DNA of 64,000 bases from Sphingobacteriales bacterium 39-19 (lineage in GTDB: Bacteria > Bacteroidota > Bacteroidia > Chitinophagales > Chitinophagaceae). Position numbers and translations under genes: made by a program. Below the pieces are notes generated by a model. The model was not told where the DNA came from. It saw nothing but the letters and a program-made list of their open reading frames with translations, and searched no databases. The stretch covers positions 259,038 to 323,037 of the forward strand of contig MKTX01000017.1 in assembly GCA_001898465.1 (NCBI GenBank). Direction: 5' to 3'. Of this stretch, positions 53,303-63,000 are shown piece after piece (position 1 is the stretch's first letter; each line of letters opens with the position of its first letter).

Positions 53303-55441
53303 TTATTCATTGGATGCCGTTTGTTCACCGGTGCCGGGTTGTAATTTAATATCGGTACCCATTCTTTGTAAATAAGCAATCACGGCAATGATCTCTTTAT
53401 CAGAAGGGGTTTCAATTTTATCTTTTTTTAACCGGGCGGTAATGGCTTTTGCCTGTTTTGTAAGTTCTGCATTTGCTATTTTATCGTACCCTTTAGCATA
53501 CGGCACGCCAAGGGTTTGCATCGCCCTTATTTTTGCCGCTGTATTAGATGTATCCAGGGCATTATCAAGTAACCAGGGATATGATGGCATAATGGAACCC
53601 GGCGACATGGAGCTGGGATCATCCATATGATTGTAATGCCAGCTATCAGAATATTTTCCACCAATACGGGCTAAATCCGGGCCTGTTCTTTTACTGCCCC
53701 ATTGAAACGGGTGATCATAAACAAATTCACCTGCTTTGGAATATTCACCATACCGGGCCACTTCATCCCTAAAGGGGCGTATCATTTGCGAGTGGCAGGT
53801 ATAGCAACCTTCACGCACATAAATATCCCGGCCCTGTAACTCTAAGGGTGTATATGGTTTTACACTGGCAATGGTGGGAATATTTGATTTCACCAAAAAG
53901 GTAGGTACCAATTCCAGGATACCGCCAATCATTACTACCACCAGGCTCACTACCAGCATGGCCAGGGGTTTGCCTTCCAGGCGCCGGTGCCAATGTTCTT
54001 TACCATTCGGTTGTTTTTTTACAAGCGGGGCCGCTTCGGCTGCTTCGTTGGCAACAAAACTTCCTTTCCGGATTGTTTTTACCAGGTTGTAAACCATCAG
54101 AAAAGCGCCGGTTAAATACAAGGTGCCGCCTACGCTCCGGGCAATATACATCGGTACAATATTCGTTACCGTTTCTAAAAACTGGAATTTCAACTGGCCC
54201 TCGGGTGTAAAGTTTTTCCACATCAGGCTTTGCGTAAATCCTGCCCAATATAAGGGCACGGCATACAAGATAATACCGATGGTACCCAGCCAGAAATGAT
54301 TCGTGGCCAATTTGCGAGAATACAAAGGGGTATTCCACATTTTGGGTACCAGGTAGTACATGATGGCAAAGGCCATAAATCCATTCCAGCCTAAGCCACC
54401 AATATGTACATGCGCAATAATCCAATCGCTGTAATGTGCAATCGCATTAATGTTTTTCAGACTTAGCAACGGCCCTTCTAATGTCGACATACCATAACAG
54501 GTTATTGCAACTACCATAAACTTAAGTACCGGGTCTTCTCTTACCTTGTCCCAGGCGCCCCGGAGTGTAAATAAGCCATTCAGCATTCCTCCCCAGGAAG
54601 GGAAAATGAGCATCAGGGAAAATACAACGCCTAAAGATTGCGCCCAATCGGGCAAAGCGGTGTATAGTAAGTGATGCGGGCCTGCCCATATATACAGGAA
54701 GATCAAAGACCAAAAATGAATGATGGAGAGGCGGTAGGAATAAATAGGCCGGTTGGCTGCTTTCGGTAAAAAATAATACATTAATCCCAGGATGGGAGTG
54801 GTAAGAAAAAAAGCAACCGCATTGTGGCCATACCACCATTGCACCAGGGCATCCTGCACCCCTGCATACCAACTATAACTTTTAAAAAAAGTAACCGGTA
54901 TCTCCATTGAATTTACAATATGAAGCATGGCTACCGTTACCCAGGTGCCGATATAAAACCAAATGGCCACGTATAGATGTTTTTCCCTTCTTTTTATGAT
55001 GGTACCAAACATGTTGATACCAAATACCACCCATACCAGGGTAATTGCAATATCAATGGGCCATTCTAATTCTGCATATTCTTTACCGGTAGTATAACCC
55101 ATTAATAAAGTAACGGCCGCCGATGCAATAATTAACTGCCATCCCCAGAAATGAATCCAGCTTAGGGTATCGCTATACATGCGGGTTTTACAAAGGCGCT
55201 GTAAAGAATAATAAACACCCATAAAAATGGTATTTCCCACAAAAGCGAATATGATGGCATTCGTATGCAAGGGGCGCATACGGCCAAATGTAGTGGGCGC
55301 CAAATGTAAACTGGCAGCCGGTGCATATAATTGGATGGCTGCCCACAAACCAGCCAGCATGCCCACAATTCCAAAAATTACGGTAGCATACCCAAATGCC
55401 TTCACAATCTTATTGTCGTAATAAAACTTTTCTACTTGCAT
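53303..55441 (-). CDS. ccoNO: Fused cbb3 cytochrome c oxidase subunits I and II (CcoNO)
   Basis: A 712-residue terminal oxidase subunit of high oxygen affinity. The CcoN part (about 1-460) has the multi-helix core with heme and Cu ligands: MRPLHTNAIIFAFVGNTIFMG, WWYGHNAVAFFLTTPILGLMYYFLPK and IIAHVHIGGLGWNGFMAFA. The CcoO part follows a linker and holds the mono-heme site CYTCH at about 545 in REGCYTCHSQMIRPFRDE. Fusion of N and O in one chain is a Bacteroidota feature. It follows ccoS by 23 bp and precedes ccoQ by 16 bp. Confidence 0.94.
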   Translation of the reverse strand: MQVEKFYYDNKIVKAFGYATVIFGIVGMLAGLWAAIQLYAPAASLHLAPTTFGRMRPLHTNAIIFAFVGNTIFMGVYYSLQRLCKTRMYSDTLSWIHFWGWQLIIASAAVTLLMGYTTGKEYAELEWPIDIAITLVWVVFGINMFGTIIKRREKHLYVAIWFYIGTWVTVAMLHIVNSMEIPVTFFKSYSWYAGVQDALVQWWYGHNAVAFFLTTPILGLMYYFLPKAANRPIYSYRLSIIHFWSLIFLYIWAGPHHLLYTALPDWAQSLGVVFSLMLIFPSWGGMLNGLFTLRGAWDKVREDPVLKFMVVAITCYGMSTLEGPLLSLKNINAIAHYSDWIIAHVHIGGLGWNGFMAFAIMYYLVPKMWNTPLYSRKLATNHFWLGTIGIILYAVPLYWAGFTQSLMWKNFTPEGQLKFQFLETVTNIVPMYIARSVGGTLYLTGAFLMVYNLVKTIRKGSFVANEAAEAAPLVKKQPNGKEHWHRRLEGKPLAMLVVSLVVVMIGGILELVPTFLVKSNIPTIASVKPYTPLELQGRDIYVREGCYTCHSQMIRPFRDEVARYGEYSKAGEFVYDHPFQWGSKRTGPDLARIGGKYSDSWHYNHMDDPSSMSPGSIMPSYPWLLDNALDTSNTAAKIRAMQTLGVPYAKGYDKIANAELTKQAKAITARLKKDKIETPSDKEIIAVIAYLQRMGTDIKLQPGTGEQTASNE

Positions 55442-55464
55442 AAGCCGTTTTGTTTATCTTTTTT

Positions 55465-55626
55465 TTATTTGTTTTTTTCAGAAAGTTTTTCATTATCGAA
55501 TAGGATCCGGGAGGGAGGTGAAAATTCGTCTTCAAACTGCCCAGACCTGACACTCCATATAAAGGCCAGTAAAAACAGGATGGCTACTGAAATACTGGCC
55601 AATAAAAGAATTACAATTACACTCAT
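55465..55626 (-). CDS. ccoS: CcoS, cbb3 oxidase assembly protein
   Basis: A 53-residue protein: one membrane helix (IVILLLASISVAILFLLAFIW) followed by SGQFEDEFSPPSRILFD, the classical CcoS motif with its conserved acidic cluster. CcoS is needed for cofactor insertion in cbb3 maturation. The ATG at 55626 is the first gene of the operon; an FNR-type site lies 71 bp upstream. Confidence 0.9.
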   Translation of the reverse strand: MSVIVILLLASISVAILFLLAFIWSVRSGQFEDEFSPPSRILFDNEKLSEKNK

Positions 55627-55695
55627 CACATTATTTTAATAAGTAAAAATATTAATCCTACTTTTTTTATCGAGTAACCTATATCATTCTGTCAA

Positions 55696-55709
55696 CTGAT
55701 TTATATCAT
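55696..55709. promoter_or_regulatory. FNR-type site upstream of the cbb3 operon (exact core)
   Basis: CTGATTTATATCAT holds the exact TGAT-N4-ATCA core (55697-55708), centred 76 bp upstream of the ccoS start and 37 bp downstream of the ccoI stop. cbb3 operons are classical FNR/FixK targets. Confidence 0.62.
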
Positions 55710-55739
55710 CTTTTAAATCTTTATAATACCGGGTATAAA

Positions 55740-58130
55740 CTATACCGCTAAAACCTGTAACCCCAATGACCGTGCTGCAAACCGGCTGGCTATAAAACTG
55801 AGCAATACAATACTTATCGAACTGGCCGGCATTAATATGGCAGCTATCACCGGTAACAAATTTCCCTGTACGGCAAAAAAAAGCCCTGCCAGGTTATATA
55901 TAATCGAAAAAATAAAACTGGCCATAACAATTTTTTTATTGGCTTTGCTAAGCCGGATAAACTTATTCATTAAATACAACTGGCTTGCGGCAATAATACC
56001 ATCGCAGGCCGGCGTAAAATTATTTGCCTGTTCACTTACAGCAATACCTGCATTACTTTGTAAAAGGGCCCCCGCATCATTCAATCCGTCTCCAATCATC
56101 ATAACCTGTTCACCCTGCTGCTGTAATTTTTTGATGTAGGCTAATTTATCAGCAGGTTGCTGATGAAAAAGTAAAGTCGCTTTTGGCCCCATTAATTTTT
56201 CCAATTCCTTTTTCTGCGAATCATTATCACCGGATAATAAGGAAAGCCGGTATTCTTTTTTTAAATGGGATAATAAGCCGGGTATATGGTTACGGTAATG
56301 ATTGCTAAAAGTAAACCTGCCTTTTTCTTTACCATCATAAATCAGCAGCACGGCAGTATTTTTTTGCATGCTGTGCGGATCGCCGGCAGCCATTAATTTT
56401 ACCTGGTGATCTTCTGCAAAGCCTTCAATTCCCTGGCCGGTATATTCTTTAAAAGAAGTTACTTCGGGCTTACCGGTAATGTCCAGGTACGCCACAATGG
56501 CTTTACTTAAAGGATGTGAAGAGCAGGACGCAAGGGCAGCAACCCGGCTCTTTTCTTTTTCACTCATAGGCGTCCCTTCATATTTTACTTCCTGCTCAGC
56601 AGCCGAAGTAAGGGTACCGGTTTTGTCAAACACAATATGATCAATGGCCGCCATTTGTTCAAGCACTTCTCCTTTTCTTACATAAAATTTATTATGGGCC
56701 AGTATGCGTAAGATATGCCCATTGGTAAAGCTGTTTGATAATAATAAAGCACAGGGGCAGGCAATAATGAAAACGGCTGTGATGGCAGGCCATATTTTTG
56801 CCGTATTGTGCATACCCCAATAAAGGGCCGTACAGGCGGCGATCATAAATACAATAATGGTAAAATATTTACTCACCCGGTGAACAAATGAAATATCTTC
56901 TTCGCTGGTACTGTCCTTGTCCCGGTTCCATAAATGGGTAAGATAACTTTGGCTAACTTCTTTTAAAGTAAGTATTTCTATATTGCCCCCCATTTGCCTG
57001 CCGCCGGCATAAAGCATCTCTCCTGTTTCTTTTACTACGGGCATTGTTTCGCCGGTAACAAAACTATAATCAATGAGGGCTTTCCCCCGGGTAAGCAGGC
57101 CATCGGCCGGTATCAATTCATGATGATGAACCAGCAAGGTATCGTTCACCTTTATTTCGGGAAGTAATATGGGTATTTCCTTACCCTGGCGAATGGCGGA
57201 TACGGCAATAGGGAAATAAGAAGTATAATCCCTGTCGAAAGATAATTGCCTGTAGGTTTTATCCTGTAATACCCTGCCGGCGAGCATAAAAAATACAATG
57301 CCACTCAGGGAATCAAAATAGCCGCCCCCGGTACCCGAAAATAAATCCCAGAAACTCCGGATAAAAGTAATGAGTATGGCCAGGGCAATGGGGGTATCAA
57401 TATTTAAAAAACGGTGTTGCAAACCTGCCCGGGCCGATTTAAAAAAAGGGCTGGCCGAATAAAAGAATACCGGCAAAGACAATATTGCATTGGCGATTCT
57501 AAATACATCCCGTATACCCGCTTCTGTGGCATTAATGCCCAGGTATTCCGGGAAGCTCATCAGCATAATATTACTAAAACAAAAACCGGCAACCCCCAAT
57601 TTTAATAAGAGGCTTTTATCTGTTCCCGGGCGGGTTTGTGAAAGATCATGCAAACTGATGTAGGGCTCATAACCCACGGCAGTAAGCTGTTCCGCCACTT
57701 TTCGCAGCGAAGTGGTTTTATTTTCAAAAATAATATCCACTTCCTTTCTTGTAAAATTCACCTGGCTTTGGAGGATGCCTTTATGCAGCCGATGCAGGTT
57801 TTCTAATAAATACAAACAGGAGCTGCAATGCATTTGGGGTAAATAAAAAACCACATGGGTTTGTGTTTCGTTCTTAAATGAAATTAGTTTTTCAGCAATC
57901 TTATTTTCATCCAGGAAACTGAATTTATCGCTACGTACTGCCATTTTTTGAGCAATACCGGGATTTTTATTGAGATCGTAATAATTGCATAAGCCGCTTT
58001 CATGAATGATGCCATATACCATTTTGCAGCCTTCGCAGCAAAAAAAATGCTCAGCTTCCCTTATGCTTTTAGATGTGCAGGCATCACCACAATGCGTGCA
58101 GGTAGTGTTGTATGTAACGGATGATACCAT
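55740..58130 (-). CDS. ccoI: Copper-type P1B ATPase of the cbb3 cluster (CcoI)
   Basis: A 796-residue heavy-metal pump. The N-terminus holds a cysteine-rich metal-binding part (CTHCGDAC ... FFCCEGCKMVYG, residues 11-40), then an HMA domain with MHCSSC at 100-105. The A-domain loop is FVTGETMPVVK, the ion site CPC is at 458-460 (IIACPCALLLSNSF), the phosphorylated Asp502 is in FDKTGTLTS, and the hinge is MIGDGLNDAGALLQS. It exports Cu+ for oxidase assembly. It is separated from ccoS by 113 bp that hold an FNR-type site. Confidence 0.92.
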   Translation of the reverse strand: MVSSVTYNTTCTHCGDACTSKSIREAEHFFCCEGCKMVYGIIHESGLCNYYDLNKNPGIAQKMAVRSDKFSFLDENKIAEKLISFKNETQTHVVFYLPQMHCSSCLYLLENLHRLHKGILQSQVNFTRKEVDIIFENKTTSLRKVAEQLTAVGYEPYISLHDLSQTRPGTDKSLLLKLGVAGFCFSNIMLMSFPEYLGINATEAGIRDVFRIANAILSLPVFFYSASPFFKSARAGLQHRFLNIDTPIALAILITFIRSFWDLFSGTGGGYFDSLSGIVFFMLAGRVLQDKTYRQLSFDRDYTSYFPIAVSAIRQGKEIPILLPEIKVNDTLLVHHHELIPADGLLTRGKALIDYSFVTGETMPVVKETGEMLYAGGRQMGGNIEILTLKEVSQSYLTHLWNRDKDSTSEEDISFVHRVSKYFTIIVFMIAACTALYWGMHNTAKIWPAITAVFIIACPCALLLSNSFTNGHILRILAHNKFYVRKGEVLEQMAAIDHIVFDKTGTLTSAAEQEVKYEGTPMSEKEKSRVAALASCSSHPLSKAIVAYLDITGKPEVTSFKEYTGQGIEGFAEDHQVKLMAAGDPHSMQKNTAVLLIYDGKEKGRFTFSNHYRNHIPGLLSHLKKEYRLSLLSGDNDSQKKELEKLMGPKATLLFHQQPADKLAYIKKLQQQGEQVMMIGDGLNDAGALLQSNAGIAVSEQANNFTPACDGIIAASQLYLMNKFIRLSKANKKIVMASFIFSIIYNLAGLFFAVQGNLLPVIAAILMPASSISIVLLSFIASRFAARSLGLQVLAV

Positions 58131-58191
58131 ATAAACCTGCTAAATTATCGGCAATCATTTTATGTATATATGAGGATCATCATCCCGGTAA

Positions 58192-58205
58192 ATGATTCCT
58201 GTCAA
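58192..58205. promoter_or_regulatory. FNR-type site between ccoI and the regulator gene (one mismatch)
   Basis: On the minus strand TTGACAGGAATCAT; the core is TGAC-N4-ATCA, one base off TGAT-N4-ATCA. It is 68 bp upstream of ccoI and 90 bp upstream of the divergent REC-CRP gene, so it could control either. Confidence 0.5.
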
Positions 58206-58217
58206 TATTTGAATAAT

Positions 58218-58225
58218 TATCTTTG
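58218..58225 (+). promoter_or_regulatory. Candidate -7 promoter element of the REC-CRP gene
   Basis: TATCTTTG matches TAnnTTTG exactly, 63 bp upstream of the ATG at 58289. The FNR-type site at 58192-58205 would overlap the -33 region of this promoter, which is a position suited to repression or autoregulation (inference). Confidence 0.45.
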
Positions 58226-58288
58226 CAGGATTATAGCCTGTAAACTATGAACCGGCAAATTGAAAAATTGTATATATAAAAAATTAAT

Positions 58289-59350
58289 ATGGCACAACAT
58301 ACCATTTTAATCATTGACGATAATGATAACCTCAGGGAGAATACGGCCGAATTACTGAACCTGGGAGGCTATAAAACCATTACCGCAGAAGATGGTAAAA
58401 AAGGGGTTGCCCTGATTCTTTCTGAACAGCCTGACCTGGTGGTTTGCGATATCATGATGCCCGGCCTGGATGGCTATGGCGTTTTACACCTGGTTCGCAA
58501 GAACCCGCTCATGGAAAATTTACCCTTCATTTTCCTTACTGCCAAAACCGAAAGAAGTGACTTCAGGAAAGGCATGGAAATGGGAGCCGATGATTACCTC
58601 ACCAAGCCTTTTGAAGAACATGAACTCATGAATGCCATTGAAAGCAGGCTGCGTAAATATGAAGTACTGCAAAAAAAATATAGCCAGGGCGCAAAAGGAA
58701 TGAATGCTCTTACAAAAGATTTACGAAACAATAATATGCTTTCGCTGGACCTGGATAAATATCCCACTGAATCTTATTCAAAAAAACAGGTTTTGTATGC
58801 CGAAGGCAAACGCCCCCGGTTTTTATATTATGTAAAAAGCGGCAAAGTAAAAGGTTTTAAAGTGCATGAAGATGGCAAAGAATACATCACCGATTTATTC
58901 AGCGAAGGCGATTTTATGGGTTACCTGCCCATTTTAGAAGACCGGAATTATGATGAACATGCCGTAGTGATGGAAAATGCCGAAATCGTAGAAATACCGG
59001 CAGAAGAGTTTATAGAAATTATTTATGATGATATATCGGTAGCGGCAAAATTTATTAATGTGCTATCGCAAAATGTAAAAGAAAAAGAAGCCCGCTTACT
59101 AAACCTGGCATACAGCTCCTTACGGAAACGGGTAGCCCGGGCCCTGGTTGATATTTATGAGAAATTCAACAGCAATGACGGAAAAAAAATACTGGAAATT
59201 TCACGGGAAGATATGGCCCATTATATTGGCACAGCTTCTGAATCATTGATCCGTACACTCAGCGATTTTAAAAGTGAAAAATTAATAGAAATAAAAGAAG
59301 GTAAAATTATTATTCAGCATATTGATAAGCTTAAAAACCTTTTATATTAA
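58289..59350 (+). CDS. Response regulator fused to a CRP/FNR-type transcription factor
   Basis: A 353-residue protein. The receiver domain (1-125) has phospho-acceptor Asp54 (VVCDIMMPG), the acidic pair at 10-11 and the KPF motif. A linker leads to a cyclic-nucleotide-binding-like barrel at about 150-255 (LYAEGKRPRFLYYVKSGKVKGF) and a Crp-type winged HTH at about 290-350 (ISREDMAHYIGTASESLIRTL). In the recognition helix Glu and Arg are placed as in FNR and CRP (ESLIR), fitting a TGA half-site. Only one Cys exists (Cys53, in the receiver), so it cannot hold an FNR-type Fe-S cluster. It is the likely regulator of the adjacent cbb3 cluster (inference). Confidence 0.88.
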   Translation: MAQHTILIIDDNDNLRENTAELLNLGGYKTITAEDGKKGVALILSEQPDLVVCDIMMPGLDGYGVLHLVRKNPLMENLPFIFLTAKTERSDFRKGMEMGADDYLTKPFEEHELMNAIESRLRKYEVLQKKYSQGAKGMNALTKDLRNNNMLSLDLDKYPTESYSKKQVLYAEGKRPRFLYYVKSGKVKGFKVHEDGKEYITDLFSEGDFMGYLPILEDRNYDEHAVVMENAEIVEIPAEEFIEIIYDDISVAAKFINVLSQNVKEKEARLLNLAYSSLRKRVARALVDIYEKFNSNDGKKILEISREDMAHYIGTASESLIRTLSDFKSEKLIEIKEGKIIIQHIDKLKNLLY

Positions 59351-59376
59351 TCAAGAACAAATAAAATTTTCTTTTT

Positions 59377-59991
59377 TCATTTTACATTTCTTTTCTCAAA
59401 TACATAGCTTGTATTCGTATCTTTTAACCAGTCAATGAGCTTAAATATGCCTATTGTATTCAGTAATACCCCCAGCAGGCCACCTATCCAGATATCATCC
59501 GTGCTGGCCAAATCGTATTTGTGCAGCACATAAAAAAAATAAAACACCAGCGGTAAAAAAAGAAATAAAGCCGTAGCCATCCCGGCATTGTAAATCGTTT
59601 TCCCTTTTATATTGAATAAGAAAATATGGGCTCCCACATTGCCTGCAGAAACCAGGATGGTGGCCAGCCCCAGCCATACTGCTTTTTCGGCCAGCAAGGC
59701 TGCCATCAAATAAAAAAGCCAGCCCAAACCTGTATTGATGATGAAAGCCGTATTCGTATTCAGGGGATACCGATCAGGAATATTACTTTTAAACATCACT
59801 TTATTCAGCATGCCCGGGAAAGTGCCGGGGAAACGGTATTCTTCCCATTGATGTAAACATAAAGAAATAAAACTGGCCCACATGAGGAATGAATAAGGCG
59901 AAAGTGCATGCCGGTTCACATACAGGTAAATGCAGCACAGCAGGGCAAGAAACCCACCCAGGTCATACCAGTGTTTTCTTATGTATTGCAT
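59377..59991 (-). CDS. HXXEE-domain membrane protein
   Basis: A 204-residue membrane protein with about six hydrophobic segments. The HXXEE motif is seen as HQWEEYRFPG near residue 47. Family members are predicted membrane enzymes or channels without a known role. It reads towards the regulator gene, with 26 bp between the two stops, and follows the second T9SS protein gene. Confidence 0.85.
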   Translation of the reverse strand: MQYIRKHWYDLGGFLALLCCIYLYVNRHALSPYSFLMWASFISLCLHQWEEYRFPGTFPGMLNKVMFKSNIPDRYPLNTNTAFIINTGLGWLFYLMAALLAEKAVWLGLATILVSAGNVGAHIFLFNIKGKTIYNAGMATALFLFLPLVFYFFYVLHKYDLASTDDIWIGGLLGVLLNTIGIFKLIDWLKDTNTSYVFEKRNVK

Positions 59992-60020
59992 GGCAACAGG
60001 CTTTTGATGTAACCCGGCAG

Positions 60021-63000
60021 CTAAGGTACTATTTGTAAAGTGCTTGTTTTAATTACGCCATTGGGAAAACGGAATTTTAATTGGTAATGCCCGGGCACCA
60101 GCCCGCTTTTAAGCGTAACCGGGTAAACCATATCCCCTGCGTTCAGGAAAAGGTTTTGTTGCATTTGCAACTGGCCATCAGCCGTTAACAATTGCCATTG
60201 CGCCATGCCATTGCTGCTTGTATATACTTTCAGCATCACATTTTTATCTTTCACCGGGTTGGGAAATAAATGAAAAGACATTTTAGCGCCTGTATCATTC
60301 ATTTTGATATTTGCATGAAGGGCGCTTTTTTCTTTAGCCGTAATTACAGTCGGCATAAAAGGGTTCCGCTTTTGTTTTTTAAAGATGATAATAAAACGGT
60401 TGGGGGTTGCAGAACCTGTATTATTAATGATGTAATCGTAGTTCGTCATTTCATTGCCGGCTAAAGCTATTTCAGATTGGGTATAGCGGTCAACCAGCCA
60501 GGCCGTAAGCAATGGGTTTTGCAGATCGCCCAATTGAATACCCAGCCGGTAACTGCGATATTTCACATTACTGGTTTGTATAAATACAGTATCCTCCAGG
60601 TTAAAAAGGCCATGCCTTTCTAAAATTAGTTTCCGGTCTTGTTGCAGGATGAAAATATTTTCACCTGTGTTCATCATTTTTTGAGCATCATACTCATCTA
60701 CTTCGTTGTGGTACGATGCATCAAGATCTATTTTGGCTCCGTCTAAAGTAAAATAATCACCCGCTGCATCTGCTGCTTGTAAAAACATCATAATGCCTTT
60801 GTGTATGGGCTCCTGCCGGAATACCGGCCTGCTGCTATCTGTTTTACTGGCTTCTGTAAAACTCACAGAGGCATTGCCGGAGGCAATTGTTTTTACAAAG
60901 AAGGCCGCCCCGGATTCAATTTTATTATCTACCGAGTTGGGGGGGCCATAGCTGCCATTCCCGGGAAATATTTCATAATTGCCGGTGCTGGTATTGAGGC
61001 TGTACAACTGAAAGGCACCCAATCCATAAGCGCCCCCGCTGGGGCTTGAAGCCAGGAAGGGATCCCACACATAATAGAAGGGCGCTACATTGCTGCGGGT
61101 AACCTGCTTTAGATTAATGGCAGAAGCATACGGATTGCCGATGCTTAAAAAATGCTCGGGTAACATGCCTGTAAAAGAAACCGTTTTTGTCCTGATCATT
61201 AATTTTCCCCGGGTGCGTAACGTGGTAGGGCTTGGCGCTGTTTGGCTTTGATTACTCAGCCGGTTACCTCTTACAAAAAGCATATAGCCATAATCCGATG
61301 CAATAGGAAGCAGGGTACTGGTCTCGCCCCGGTAGCCCTGTATCAGGGCATCCCAATGTTTTATACCGGGCCCGCCGGGAGAGAGAAAATCAAACTGCGG
61401 TGGCAAGGGGCTGATGCCGGATGTCACCTGGGTTCCATAACCCGGCCGGGGATCATCTAATGTATTTAAGGCAGACTCCTGCCAGGCCTGGTGAATGGTT
61501 TGGTCGCCCACTACCGGTACGGACAGGAAGCGCCATTTACGGCCTGAATTCACATAACGCTCTACAATAAAGCGGCCATCCCCGTAAATAAAATTCGCTG
61601 TGCTACCCAATGCCGATACCCTGGCCGTAGTATAGGAAAGTGATTTTAATGTAAAATCATAATTATCCAAATTCAACACACCCGAAGTCGGTTTTAATTC
61701 ACCCGTAACATATACCGATGTATCCAGTTTCACCCCTCCTGCAGTATTCGCTATTTCTAAAATATTCATGGCGGCAAGTGTACCTGTTTTGCCCGGGAAA
61801 AGCTGGGCCTGGCTGCCCCGTAAACTAATGGTTCCATCATTGGTAACGGTACCCATATTTACGAAGTTGCCATACACATTAAAAACACCTCCGTCTTCTA
61901 TAGCCAGTTCGGCAAGGGGCTGTATGGTTATATTATGTACAGTAGGTACCGTATTGGTAATTACCGGGTAAAATTCCACGCCGGCCGGTATCAGGATATC
62001 AGATGCCGGGCTGGGTACATCGGGGCACCAGTTTTGCGGATCTGTCCATACCGTATTTAATCCCAACCAGGTATTGGAGGGTTTTATTTGTACATAGGCG
62101 GTATCTTGTACACCGCAGGCGCCGCCCACACTGGATTGTACCGTGTATGTAGTGGGTGCCGAGGGTTGTGCATATACCGTTACGGCAGGGGTTCCAAAAT
62201 ACGGAAGGGTACCGGCAGCATCAGTAAATAAACCGGAACCGATGCCGTTTGGCGACCAGGTTACAGGAGCTTGTGCCAGCGAGTATGCTTTTATTTGTAT
62301 GTTATCTATCAGCCATCCATAGTAGGCTACGGCCGCATCGTTGGTAATTACAAATCTTAATTTAAATTGAGAAGTCATGGCAAAAGCCGGAATCTGGATG
62401 AGTTCCTGCTTCCACATATCGGTTGCCGGTGCGGTACCCGGTGTAGCAGATGTACTGTAAAAAGCAGCGGCCCATTCAGGATAACTTTTTGAAGAAAAAA
62501 CCACACCCGTTACCGGGGCGCCATTTACGGTAGTTACCAGCGACCCCGAGCCTAAATAAGTGGAATCTGCAAAATTATACCAGCTTAACCCGCCATCATT
62601 TGAATATTGTACATATCCGGCATCAAAGGCATTTACCGGGTCTTCTAAACCACAAATATGAGAAAAGCTTAGCTGAGCCGCACCATATGAGCTCATGTCG
62701 AAATTATTTTGCATCACATAAGCATTGTTATTACTGGTAAGATTGGTGGCGCCATCAATATATTTAAGCCAAACGGCCTGGCTGCCGGATGCATAATAAC
62801 CGGTACTTGCAGTGGGAATTATTTTGCTGCCCGATGCCACAAAATTGGGGGAAGGAAAAGTTTCAAAATTATCGGTAAATATAGAATGGAAACTACCTGT
62901 AATATATTTGGCACCGGGTATTACCAATGCCTGGGGCGTACCACTGCACACAATATAGGAATGGGGATCCAGGCCCAACTCTGAGGGCTGCGGGTTGATG

